Position numbers and translations under genes: made by a program
In this document: positions 1 to 10,700 of the stretch, in pieces
Layout: each line of letters starts with the position of its first letter
Position numbering within the stretch: position 1 is the first letter of the stretch
The notes under the pieces: generated by a model
The model's database searches: none
What the model saw: the letters and a program-made list of their open reading frames with translations, nothing else
Told to the model about the DNA's origin: nothing
From: Vitis vinifera
Taxonomy: Eukaryota; Streptophyta; Magnoliopsida; Vitales; Vitaceae
Direction: 5' to 3'
DNA length: 64,000 bases
Assembly (NCBI RefSeq): GCF_030704535.1
Contig: NC_081808.1
Location: 22,075,501-22,139,500 of the forward strand

Positions 1-1
1 T

Positions 2-2055
2 GGCTCTTATGTGAATTACCGACATCTGGCTATCTTGTGTGATACGATGACCTATCGTGGCTACTTGATGGCCATCACCCGTCATGGAATTAACCGTAAT
101 GATACCGGGCCCATGATGAGATGCTCGTTTGAAGAAACTGTGGACATTCTTCTTGATGCTGCGGTATATGCTGAAACTGATTATCTGAGGGGTGTAAGTG
201 AAAATATTATGTTAGGTCAGCTTGCGCCCATTGGCACAGGAGACTCTGCATTGTATATTAATGAGGAGATGTTAGAGTCTGCCATTGAACTCCAGCTACC
301 TAGTTATATGGAAGGTCAGGATTCTGGCATGTCATCTTCCTCTTCGCCTGTCTCTGCAACTCCATTTTGCGAGGGCTTGGTGTCTCCAAGTTATTTGCAG
401 AGCCCAGTTGGTCGTTCATCACCGTCCATGGATGCTCGGTTTTCTCCTCATATAAGCAGAATGCTCTTCTCTGATTCTTCAGCTCCATGCTTTAGCCCAT
501 TATCTGCAGGCTACAGTCCATCATCTCCCCCACATAGTCCTATCTCCTCTGGTAATATTCCTGCATCTTCTGGATACAGTCCTGCTTCTCCTGGATACGG
601 TTCCTCCTCCCCTGGTTACAGCCCCACTTCCTCAACATACAGTCCTAGCTCTCCTGGATATAGTCCATTCAGTCCTGCGTACTCCCCTCCAAGTCCATCC
701 TACTCACCCACCTCGCCCAGCTACAGTCCTACTTCTCCAAGTTATAGCCCCACTTCACCCGCCTATAGCCCCACTTCACCCACCTATAGCCCCACTTCAA
801 CTGCATACAGCCCCACTTCACCTGCATACAGCCCAGCATCTCCTTCATACAGCCTAACATCACCCTCCTACAGCCCAACCTCTTCCTCCTACAACCCCAC
901 CTCTCCTAGTTATAGTCCAACATCACCAACTTACAGCCCAACCTCACCAAGTTATAGCCCTACATCACCAAGTTACAACTCTACATCAACACAATACAGC
1001 CCGTCTGCAGCATACTCACTAAGCAGTCCAAAATTGCCATCTAGTCCGTATAGTCCTTCATCTCCAAACTACAGGTTAGACTTGAAACGGCATTCCTTAA
1101 TTTTGTGTCTCAATTTTCCATTATTAGAGCCAGTTGGTTTATAAGCATATTTTCCCATGACTTTGGTTTTGACTTATCTTCACTCCATCTGATATGCCTG
1201 AACCTGTTGCAGCCCAACATCACCATCATATTCACCTACCTCTCCATCCTATTCCCTTTCAAACCCCAAATACAGTCCCAGCAGGTAAGGTTTATTTGTT
1301 TCTTTTGCAGCTTGTAATTGTGTTTTATAGATATCAATTTTTTTTGTTCTCACTAACTCCAATCACTATTAATTGCACATTGCTTTGTGTTTTCTCGATT
1401 GTCCAGTTCAACAAAATTTCTTCTTTTGTCATCTCTTTTTGAAATATGTTTTTTTTTTTTTTTTCATTTTGTCATGCATTGGAGCTGCAGCTCAAACTTT
1501 ATGAGTTGTACAAAGTATTCAATAATTAGCTGGTGCCTGTTTCTTTTGGTGGCAATTTGGGTTCCGACATGGCTACAGGGGTTGGATGTATAAACCATCC
1601 AGCACAAATCAGACCTTAACTTAAACTCATAACTATGGCATAAACCCATTTAATTGATTTTGTCCTTCAAAATTTTCCCCTGTTTAACAACCTCTAAGTA
1701 GCATAGCTGCAGAAGAGGGGTAGATGTTGATTTCTTCAATGGAATATTGTATTCATATTGAATTCTGATGAGGTTGTTTAAATTATTCCCTTTCCAGCCT
1801 ATTCAATTCAGGAGAGAACTTGAACTATAGCCCACGTTCTTCACAATACAGGTGAGCTCAGACTATAAAGCCTAGTTCTTTGAGAGAGCCTCTAGAGACA
1901 AAAATGCACCTGTTTAGCTCTTAAATCTTCCTTGTGTTTTGCCCCCATGCAGTTCAATTGCAGCATACTCTCCAAGCTTACCCGGTTATTCTCCAATATC
2001 TGCCAGCCAGAACACGTCAAATGAGAGCAACAAGGGCGACGAGAGCACTCATTGA
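2..2055 (+). CDS. NRPB1: RNA polymerase II largest subunit, C-terminal part (partial, 5' end outside window)
   Basis: Carboxy-terminal part of the catalytic subunit of nuclear RNA polymerase II. Exons read as 2-1074, 1213-1284, 1798-1851 and 1953-2055; every junction splits an AGC or AGT serine codon in phase 2, and the joined frame ends at TGA 2053-2055. The first ~85 codons match the conserved end of the polymerase core (motifs [15 protein letters not shown] and GINRNDTGP). A Ser/Pro-rich linker follows, then a tail of about 34 heptads of consensus YSPTSPS. Central repeats are near consensus; the first and last ones are degenerate, and the protein ends in a hydrophilic stretch, [11 protein letters not shown]. 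Phosphorylation of Ser2 and Ser5 in this tail recruits capping, splicing and 3'-processing factors (family knowledge). The catalytic core lies upstream, outside the window. Confidence 0.95.
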
Positions 2056-2705
2056 GGCATATGATATTTCAAGAACTTGATAAAAGCTAGGTTTACTTCT
2101 TCAAACTATTGTGCAAACGTTGCCATAGGGAAAAGTCTCATCTGAATGGTCCAAAGGCAACCAACCGCATAGTTGACTCCCGAAATTTAGACAAGTATTG
2201 TGAATTCTGTTCTGTTTCAGCTGTTGAGGAGACACCTTATTTCATACCGGCTTCATCTCCCTTCTAACCGGTTGCTTGTTTCTGATTCTGTATCATGTAT
2301 TCATTAATTTCAGTTCTTGACATAGAATCTTACATTCGACAGTCATTTCTACTCTTCTGATCTTCGATTATAATATTTCAAAGCTCACATTATATATATA
2401 GGAAAGCCGCCCAAGACGAAAATTGAGCAGGTGTTGTGGAGCTGTGAGCCTGGCTTGTGGAGAGGTGTGGTGATTCTGCTGTCGTAGCCCTCCAAGATGA
2501 TGCAGGCTTGGGATGACCAAGTATTAAAATCCTGGCCGGCCTGCAAGTGTTTGTTAAAGGCATTATTCTGATAAACAAATGCCTTCATCGTCATTCCAGT
2601 TCTACTCTCATCCTGTACACATTCTATGACAAGGTCAACTGACTCATTCCTCATATACTTTCCAGGACCATCACAACGTCCAAGTTCTCTTCCCTCTGCT
2701 CTCTC
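2056..2705 (+). other. 3' flank of NRPB1 and spacer
   Basis: About 650 bases between the polymerase stop codon and the promoter of the next gene. It should hold the NRPB1 3' UTR. No separate gene is supported; the long minus-strand frame over 2385-3041 is antisense to the next gene. Confidence 0.6.
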
Positions 2706-2716
2706 TTTATATATAT
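2706..2716 (+). promoter_or_regulatory. TATA box of the 14-1-1-like gene
   Basis: A TATATAT run at 2708-2714 lies about 40 bases before the ATG at 2755. It argues for that ATG as the start and against the in-frame ATG at 2626, which would lie upstream of transcription initiation. Confidence 0.5.
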
Positions 2717-2754
2717 CATTGACCAGGATAACCAAAGAGCAACAATCTGATCTA

Positions 2755-3459
2755 ATGGAGAAACGTTCCACCAGAATGAAGAGGACGTTCCTGAAGCTTC
2801 TACCAAAGGCTGCCTCTCCTGTCATCTTCCTAAGCCCACCTCTCAGTCCTGTTGGTGACAGAAGAATTGAGAATACAACTAAGCTCAAGGCCATCACCAA
2901 AGGATACTCTGGTCCAAATGTTTCAATGGTTCCACCGGAAGCTAGAAGAAAGTCGAAGAACGGGAGCTTTGACACTCGAGAACCAACCTCACCCAAGGTT
3001 TCATGCATGGGACAAATCAACATCAAGAAGAAGAAGAACAAAAGTAAGACGGTTCTGCTTCCAACTGAAAAATCTAAGCCTGTCCCATCTCCTGGAAAAT
3101 CTAAGAAGAATCCATTTGCGATTCATAGGATCTTTCAGGGCTCAAATCATTGTAGAAAATCGGGCCATATTGATGTTAAGCAACCAGCTCCAGATAGAAC
3201 TCCTTCTCTGAGTCAGATGAAGGGGTTTGCGAGCGGGCGTGATGCGTTTATGAATTTTGATTGGAGGGTTCACGGTGCTGCTGTTGCCCCTGACAACCAA
3301 AACCATTGTGCTGATGGCAAGGAAGAAGGAGAAGAGAAGGCGATCATTTCATTTTCTGCACCCATAGCGGTGGGTGGAGCAGTGGCTGTAGGGCCGAAGA
3401 AAGCAATCGATTTGTGGAAGAGAAGAACCGTGCCTCCTCCTCCCGCTCTTCAGCTGTAA
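2755..3459 (+). CDS. Syringolide-induced protein 14-1-1-like, plant-specific, 234 aa
   Basis: Single-exon frame ending at TAA 3457-3459. The protein is basic and low in complexity, with no membrane segment. Recognisable family blocks are a proline/serine stretch (LSPPLSPVGDRR), the motif YSGPNVSMVPPEARRKSKNG, the motif EPTSPKVSCMGQI followed by a Lys cluster, and a C-terminal stretch AIDLWKRRTVPPPPALQL. These blocks are shared with plant proteins named after the soybean syringolide-induced 14-1-1 transcript, whose biochemical role is unknown to me. The frame is open back to 2626, but I chose ATG 2755 because of the TATA run at 2708 and because the family begins close to MKRTFLKLL. The Lys-rich stretches could be nuclear localisation signals (inference). 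Confidence 0.75.
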   Translation: MEKRSTRMKRTFLKLLPKAASPVIFLSPPLSPVGDRRIENTTKLKAITKGYSGPNVSMVPPEARRKSKNGSFDTREPTSPKVSCMGQINIKKKKNKSKTVLLPTEKSKPVPSPGKSKKNPFAIHRIFQGSNHCRKSGHIDVKQPAPDRTPSLSQMKGFASGRDAFMNFDWRVHGAAVAPDNQNHCADGKEEGEEKAIISFSAPIAVGGAVAVGPKKAIDLWKRRTVPPPPALQL

Positions 3460-4355
3460 AAAGGAGTGAGCCAACTATGTAAGCATCACTTCCAACTATT
3501 TCATCAAACTGATAAATGAGGAAAATATTTCATTTTCTTGAGCCAGTTCCTCAAAAAGTCCTTCAGGACCTGTAATAATTTTATTCACTGTGAGATCTGA
3601 TATGGTTATGCCATGCATGTATTGGAGTGATCTGTCCATTGAAGTTGTCTGCCACATCCATCACCATTTAACCAACTCTGAGAATGTCTGTAAATCTTTT
3701 GGGAGTGGAGAAAAGATGAGAGCAAGGAGACCACAGAAAATATCAGCAAGTTAATCTGTCATACACTTTGGCTTGGTCAATTGCACCTATTTTATTATAT
3801 AGCTTTAAAATATATTTTCTAGACACATTGGCTGAGCCTGATGCTTATTTTCTTTCCAAAGCCGGCACTGTAGTCTGAAATTGCTATAGCTGGCCTCAGG
3901 CTTCGAAATAAGTCTTCTACCAAATTCTTATGTCGTGTGTCATGTTGGGTGGTTTTTTTTTTCTTTCTTTTGAATGTCATTTTGTGTAAGTCATCTCTGT
4001 ACTATCATTAATAGGAAGAAGAAATTGCAACTTTTAAATTTGCATTGAGAAATTATGACTTCAGTTTGAATTAATTTTTATTGACAATGACAATTGAAAA
4101 GAGAAAGTGAGGAAATGGGTTGAGAAGATAAGCTTCTCTAATGTGGGGCCTTGTCACCAACCACAACCAGTCGCCCAAAAAATCAAACTCCATTGACCGC
4201 AGGCACTGCGGAAGCTCAGTAAAAATATCAACGTCAGTCCTCTCAAGCACTAACCAAACGTGGCCTCTATTCATTTCCCATTACTCATCATGCTTTCGCT
4301 GTCGCCTTATGTTTTTAGTCCTTCCTCTCTGAGGGTCTCTGCGCTTCAGCATTTC
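3460..4355. other. Intergenic spacer
   Basis: 3' flank of the 14-1-1-like gene and 5' flank of the PLD-like exon. Short frames on both strands show no family resemblance. There is a T-rich run near 3951-3971. No gene seen. Confidence 0.5.
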
Positions 4356-4362
4356 TATAAAT
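4356..4362 (+). promoter_or_regulatory. TATA box before the lone PLD exon
   Basis: TATAAAT at 4356-4362, about 39 bases upstream of ATG 4401. This spacing suits a plant promoter and suggests that the partial PLD copy kept its own transcription start. Confidence 0.45.
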
Positions 4363-4400
4363 TATGGTGTCTGTAGTGAAAACCTGGTACCTCGGCTTCC

Positions 4401-5330
4401 ATGGCGGATACTCCTGATTCTGAGCAAATGGTCTACCTTAACGGTGACCTAGACCTGAAGATTCTCGAGGCTCGCCATCTACCCAACATGGATTTGCTCG
4501 CCTTGAATCTCAGCCGTTGCTTCGCTTCTTGTGAAGCTCGTAAACGTCCATCGTCCCCCGACAGACAAAGGCCCGGCGACCGGAAGGACCGTCACACCAA
4601 CATCATCACCAGTGACCCCTACGTCAAAGTATGCGTCCCCCAGGCCACTCTCGCTCGAACACGCGTCATCTCCAACACCCAAAACCCCTACTGGAACGAA
4701 CGCTTCAGCATCCCACTCGCCCACCCACTCGCCAATTTGAAGTTTGAGGTGAAGGAAAACGACCTCCTGGGCGCCGAGCTCATGGGAACTGTTCTCATTC
4801 CGGCAGAGAAGTTCGCATCCGGCGACCCCATCTCCGGATGGTTCCCAGTGATTGGCCCATTAGGAAAGCCACCAAAGCCCAACACAGCACTTCGGATCGA
4901 GATGCAATTCACACCTTGCGAAAAAAACCCTCATTATCAACGCGGCATTGCCGGCCATCCGGAGCACATGGGTGTCCACCAAACTTACTTTCCATTGAGG
5001 AGAGGTGGGTCAGTGGCTCTGTACCAAGACGCTCATTCTCCTGGAGAAGCACTGTCACCGGAGATTGAACTGGATGGAGGTATAGTGTACAAACGCGGGC
5101 AGTGTTGGGAAGATATATGCCACGCCATAGTAGAGGCCCATCATATGATATATCTAGTTGGTTGGTCGATTTTTCACAAAGTGAAGCTGATCAGAGAGCA
5201 CACACGGCCGTTGCCCAGAGGCGGTGAACTGAGTCTGGGTGAATTGCTCAAGTATAAGTCAGAAGAAGGGGTTCGAGTTCTGATGTTGGTTTGGGATGAC
5301 AGGTTCTCTGATAAGCTCCATATCTTTAAG
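4401..5330 (+). CDS. Lone first exon of a phospholipase D delta (N-terminal C2 region), tandem partial copy
   Basis: 310 open codons that align from end to end with exon 1 of the complete PLD delta gene at 7716-8681. Shared blocks include [46 protein letters not shown] and [17 protein letters not shown]. The product would carry the C2 (calcium/lipid-binding) domain and the start of the PLD fold, but neither HKD catalytic motif. The frame ends in a good donor (AAG then GTAAGA at 5331) in phase 0, like the full gene; reading on adds seven codons to a stop at 5349-5351. No PLD exon lies between 5331 and 7715. It differs from the full gene at many residues yet has no internal stop. It may be a truncated gene, or an alternative first exon that splices to exon 2 at 8983. 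A decaying pseudogene cannot be excluded. Confidence 0.7.
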
Positions 5331-5595
5331 GTAAGACTTGTTAAGATTTAAGCACCAAGTAATTTGAAAGTTGGATTATATGAAGCAGAACTTAGATATC
5401 ATGATACGGATTCTTGTTGCTGGAAAAAATTAAATAAAATAATCTCCAACTTTAATTTAATGTCTTTAAAAATAAAAATTCCAAAAACAAGACCCGAGTC
5501 GTAATAATTTTCAAACTAATGCATGTCGGTTACTTAGACATTCATGTGAGTTGAGAATTATTTATTTATTTGTTTTTATCATAAAGCTATAATTA

Positions 5596-5640
5596 ATAAC
5601 TACGATTTTAAAATATTTTTAAACATAAAATCGTAGTTAT
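5596..5640. repeat. Perfect 15-bp inverted repeat
   Basis: Arm 5596-5610 (ATAACTACGATTTTA) is the exact reverse complement of 5626-5640, with a 15-base spacer. This is a hairpin-forming sequence, possibly part of a MITE; no flanking target duplication was found. Confidence 0.6.
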
Positions 5641-6349
5641 TTATTGATTATGATTTTAACCTTAAATTTAAACTTGTGGTTAAGTTTGATCATTTTAAAA
5701 TAAATTTAAAATTATTTTAATAATGTAAATATTTATGTGGATAAGACAGACTAATTTAAAAATTATTTTGAAAACAAAATGATCTTACAAAACACCAACA
5801 CGTGTTATTGTCTTATATTTCTTGCCAAAGAAGTCAAAGTGACACATACCTGAAGATATTCTTCTTTTGTCTATGCCAAATTCCATCCAAAATATCTTGT
5901 ATAAATGAAGTCCTTAAGATTCATGCTTGTTTGGAAGATATTTATTTGGAAAATGTTTATTTATTTAAGAATGAAATCTTGAGTTGCTTGTGATTCGAAA
6001 AAACATTTTTTTATTTTTATTTTTTAGTTTCACTTTTTAAAAATAATTTATATATATTGAATGATAGATATTGGTTCAAAGGACCCTTATAATTTTAAAA
6101 TATATTTACAAGATTAAGAGAAATTGATATTTATAAAGTGTAATAAATTTTCTTTTATATCTAATATAAGATATTAAATATAGGTTAAATAAATAAACAT
6201 TTTTTACAAGTCAAACAAACCCTTACATTAAAGAGTTGTGATTGATTTTAATACCGAGCTCTAAAACCACTCTAAGATCATAATGATTATTTCACATGTT
6301 AAGCTTAAAAGCTTAACATATAAATTGATACAAACGCTTAATTATATAT

Positions 6350-6431
6350 AAAAGCTTAAAATATAAATTGATACAAACACTTAATTATATATATCATTAA
6401 GTGTTTATATCAATTTACATTTTAAGCTTTT
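6350..6431. repeat. Foldback repeat, 36-bp arms
   Basis: Arms 6350-6385 and 6396-6431 are reverse complements at 34 of 36 positions, around a 10-base loop. A related direct copy of the left arm (TATAAATTGATACAAACGCTTAAT) lies just upstream, near 6320-6343. Looks like a small MITE or MITE remnant. Confidence 0.6.
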
Positions 6432-7018
6432 AATAAATTCGTGATATTATTATGTTGCATATGTTAATTATTATTTGTATTTTAATTTATAATATAAAAT
6501 ATATCTAAGTTTAATAATAAATAAAATAATTATAAGATAATAATTGACTTTAAATATATATATTATCATATTTCTTTTATATTTCCAACTTTGTATTCTT
6601 TTTATATCATAGGACATATGAAGATTTTTATGCGATTTAATTCTTTTTTATTTTATTTTTTAAAATATCAATTGGCATTTTTATTTTTCAATTTTCAATC
6701 TCAATTTTCTAAAAACTAAAAATGGTATCATACTCTAAAAAAATGTTTAAACAAATACGAGCTTAATTTCTTTTTCTTTTTTTAATAATAATAAAAATTT
6801 TAATTTTTTTTTTTTATAAAAAAAAAACACCTCTCAGCTTGTCATTTGTTTCTTCCTCACAAATCATAAACAATCCTTGAATCTCTCTGTACAATGTTCA
6901 AGCTGAGTCTGAAGCCCAAATCAATTAGAGGTTCAATCTCAAAAGAGGGAGGAAAGTAAAAGAAAGCCAAGAAGGAAAGGAAGAAGCCGAAAGGGAAAGG
7001 TTACCAGCAATGAAACTT

Positions 7019-7114
7019 GCTGTTGCAAGAGAGGGATCCTTAAAAAGATGAGGAGAGAAGAACATTGCTGTTGCAAGAAAGGGATCCTTAAAAAGATGAG
7101 GAGAGAAGAACGTG
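7019..7114. repeat. 48-bp tandem duplication (two copies)
   Basis: Two adjacent copies that begin GCTGTTGCAAG and contain GGGATCCTTAAAAAGATG, with period 48. Near-identical, so probably a recent slippage event in the upstream region of the PLD delta gene. Confidence 0.7.
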
Positions 7115-7715
7115 AGGTGGAGATCACTCCCCAGTCTTAACTTTAATTTGGCAGGTGGGGAGATGTCCATGCCCAAACTTGGAAGCAAATCTTGGCCCAC
7201 GCTTTTTTCTCAGAAACTTGTGATATTCCATGGATGAGTTAAAAGCTTAAGTATCATATTTGAATTTTGAAATTCCTTGGATGCAACAAGTCTGACAGTG
7301 AACAAGGTGTGAGCAGTACTTGACCCTTCTTTTTAAGCTGTGACGGTCGAAAAAGGGCGAGGGATGAAAGCAGGGTGAATGCCGGTCAGGAGATGCTCTC
7401 TCACCCATTTCAATCATGAACGTGGCCTGTTGTCTATTCCCAACTACTTCTTGCCCCCCTTTCCCCATCTCATTATAGGTGTCACTTGTCGTTCTCTTTC
7501 CTCTAATTGTCAAATAATTTCCTATTTTATTTCAAATCATTTATTTCGAGTTTATTAAAATATTCACAAAAGTATTCTAAGCAATCTCTTTCTTGGATTA
7601 TCCGACCGGCGTATCCTTTCCGGCTTCCTCTCATTCTACTCTCTGCGATTTTCTTTCTCAGTTCTGCTGTGTAAAACGCACGCAGGTGTTTGGGCAAGTT
7701 TAGAGCTTTGATTCT

Positions 7716-10700
7716 ATGGCCGACACTGCTTCCCAGCGTGTGATTTACCTTCATGGTGACCTAGACCTGAAGATTCTCAAGGCCCGGGACCTTCCCAACA
7801 TGGATTTAGTCACCGAGCATGTCCGCCGTTGCTTTACTCTCTGTGACGCTTGCAAAACCCCCTCTGCCGGGAAGGATGTCTCTACCCCCGACACTGATGA
7901 CCGCCCCGCCAGGCATAAGCCCGGCGACAAGCGACTTGACCACCACCGCAAAATCATCACCAGTGACCCTTACGTTACCGTCTGCGTCCCCCAAGCCACC
8001 GTCGCACGGACACGTGTCATCTCCAACACCCAAAACCCTTACTGGAATGAAAACTTCTACATCTCATTGGCACACCCAGTCGCCAATTTGGAGTTTCAGG
8101 TGAAGGATAATGACTTATTTGGCGCCGAGGTTATCGGAGTTGCTCGGATTCCGGCGGAGAGGATCGCCACCGGGGAGCACATCAGCGGATGGTTTCCAGT
8201 GATTGGCGCAAATGGGAAGCAGCCGAAGCCCACCACAGCTCTTCAGATTGAAATAAAGTTCACACCCTTCGAGCAGAACCCATTCTACCGCACCGGCATT
8301 GCCGGCGATCCGGAGCACTTGGGTGTTCGGCACACTTATTTTCCACTTAGGAAAGGTGGGTTGGCGACACTGTATCAAGATGCCCATGTTCCTGAAGGAT
8401 TGTTACCTGACATTGAAGTGGATGGAGGACAGGTTTATAGACATGAAACGTGCTGGGAGGATATATGTCATGCCATAGTAGAGGCTCATCATATGGTATA
8501 TATTGTTGGTTGGTCGATTTACCATAAGGTGAAGCTCATTAGAGAGCCAACTCGGCCGTTGCCCAGGGGTGGTGATCTCACTCTTGGTGACTTGCTTAAG
8601 TATAAGTCAGAAGAAGGGGTTCGAGTTTTGATGTTGGTTTGGGATGATAGGACTTCCCATGATAAGTTCTTCATCAACACGGTGAGAAATCCAACTGCCA
8701 ATGTGGTTTAAATTTGTGATAATAATAGAATGTTACATGTGTGCTTTAGTCCAGTTATTGGCTTGATGAAATATGGGAAGTCAGGGACATTTGATGGAGT
8801 CTGTTATTTCCTAACTTTGATGTTTCTGATTGAAATTCTATAGATAAACCGAAAAAATATATTCAATTTTCATTTTATGACACTTCTATTAGGGTCCATG
8901 AATGTTTCCTTTATATGCTGTTTCTGCTAGTTTCTGATTGATATGTAATTTAACTCACATTGTATCATGTTTTTTAATGCAGAAAGGAGTCATGGAAACA
9001 CATGATGAAGAAACCCGGAAGTTTTTCAAGCATTCATCTGTCATCTGTGTCCTCTCTCCTCGCTATGCTAGCAGCAAGCTTAGCTTTATCAAACAACAGG
9101 TAAGGCTTTACGATATTGAGATAATTTATCTACCATTTCTGTGAAGGTATTTTACATATTAAATTTGGTTCATTCTTCTGGTTAAGATGTGCTTCATTGA
9201 CTATACTAGTTCTAAAGAGAAAAGCATATGGCAATTGTTGTCCAAATTTCATCTAATTATGCTGGTCACACTACATTATTTGGCCTTGTCCTGTGTATAA
9301 TGCTGCTTCACATTGTGTAATCCTTGTCCATGTATCTGTGCAGACATATGTTCCAATCTATTACACAGCCAAACCATTTGAACTCTTCCTCCCTTTAGAC
9401 CCTATTTTAGCTATGTTAATATTCTTGAAAACACTGTAATCTTTCTTTCTTTCTTTCTTTCTTTCATGCTCACTTTTTGACAAGCATGAACAAGATATAG
9501 ACAGGAAACTCATGTTTATGCACATTATCTCCCATCATATATTTAAGCATTAACCAAGAGTTCATATGAAATAGGCTATAGGGTCCGTGTTGGTTTAAAA
9601 TTACTTTTCTACTTCCATAATGATCTTTATATGCAATCTTTTTTCATGCAGTTATTTTATTTTTTATTTTTTTGATGAATAAACAACAGTATATTAAATA
9701 TAAAAGGCACATCAAGGAAGCGCCCCAAAGTATACAGGATGTATACAAAAAGGCTAAAGAACGCCTCAAAGAGAAACAGGGGATCAACACAAAATAACAC
9801 CCCCTTGAACAGAGCCTAACCAATCTATAAAATCCACAATGAAAGGGGGGTCGAAGTTTACAAACCCCTTGGCCCATGCCCATAGGTTACAAAGGAAAAA
9901 AGATTTACACCCTTGAATCGAATGTCCCTCATTTTCAAAAGCCCTACTGTTTCTTTCCTTCCAAACTATCCAAAAAAGACACAAGGGAGCTAAAAGCCAC
10001 ACTTTCTTCCTCTTCTTTCCCACACAAGACCCAAGTCACCCCAATAACACCTCTCTAACTGAATATGGGAGCACTTACGACACCCCAAAAAGGGAAAATA
10101 GTAAGTTCCATAAACTTCTTGCCAGCTAACAATGCAAGAGGATGTGATCAATAGACTCTTCCTCTGAAAAACACAAGTAATATCTGTTAGCCAAAGGACA
10201 CCCTCAACTTTAAATTTGATCGAAGGTTAAGACCTTTTTCCATGTAGCCTCTCAAGCAAAAAAAACTCACTCTCGAAGGCACCAAAGAGTTCCAAATTAC
10301 TCTTGCAGGAAAATCCCCTTGTCTTTCTGGTTCCAAAGCCTTATAGAGAGACTTGACAGAAAATCTACCGTCTTTTGACTTTGTCCAAACTACTCGATCT
10401 TCCACATCACTATAAACCCTCCAACCCTGCAGTCTCAAGAGAAAACGCTCCACATTGAACACCTCCTAATTGTTAAGCCGCTTAGAGAATCAAGGAACCC
10501 ACACTCCCCCTCTAGAGTGGCTCCACACATCCTTCACCCAAGCCTCCTTAGCCAAGGAAATAACAATAAAGGAGGGAAAATAAATACACAAAGGATCGTC
10601 TCCACACCACCCGTCCTTCCAAAATCTAACCCTCCTTCCATTCCCCATAGAATAAACCATATTGTTGCCTATCACATCCCAATCTCTCCTAGTGGCTTTC

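Larger units (their letters stand above)
5352..7715. other. AT-rich spacer between the two PLD first exons
   Basis: About 2.4 kb, very AT-rich from 5400 to 6830, with inverted repeats listed separately. From 6830 to 7700 the composition is more even and includes a 48-bp tandem duplication; the last part should be the promoter of the PLD delta gene. I see no exon of the truncated PLD copy here. Confidence 0.55.

Noticed and set aside
2626-2754. Longer N-terminus for the 14-1-1-like protein
   Set aside because: The extra codons lie partly upstream of the TATA box at 2708 and look like 5' flank; ATG 2755 is better placed.
2385-3041. 218-codon minus-strand frame
   Set aside because: Lies antisense to the 14-1-1-like gene and 3' flank, has no family motif and depends on the codon bias of the plus strand.
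7000-7120. CRISPR-like array
   Set aside because: Only two adjacent 48-bp copies without spacers, in a plant nuclear context; a simple tandem duplication.
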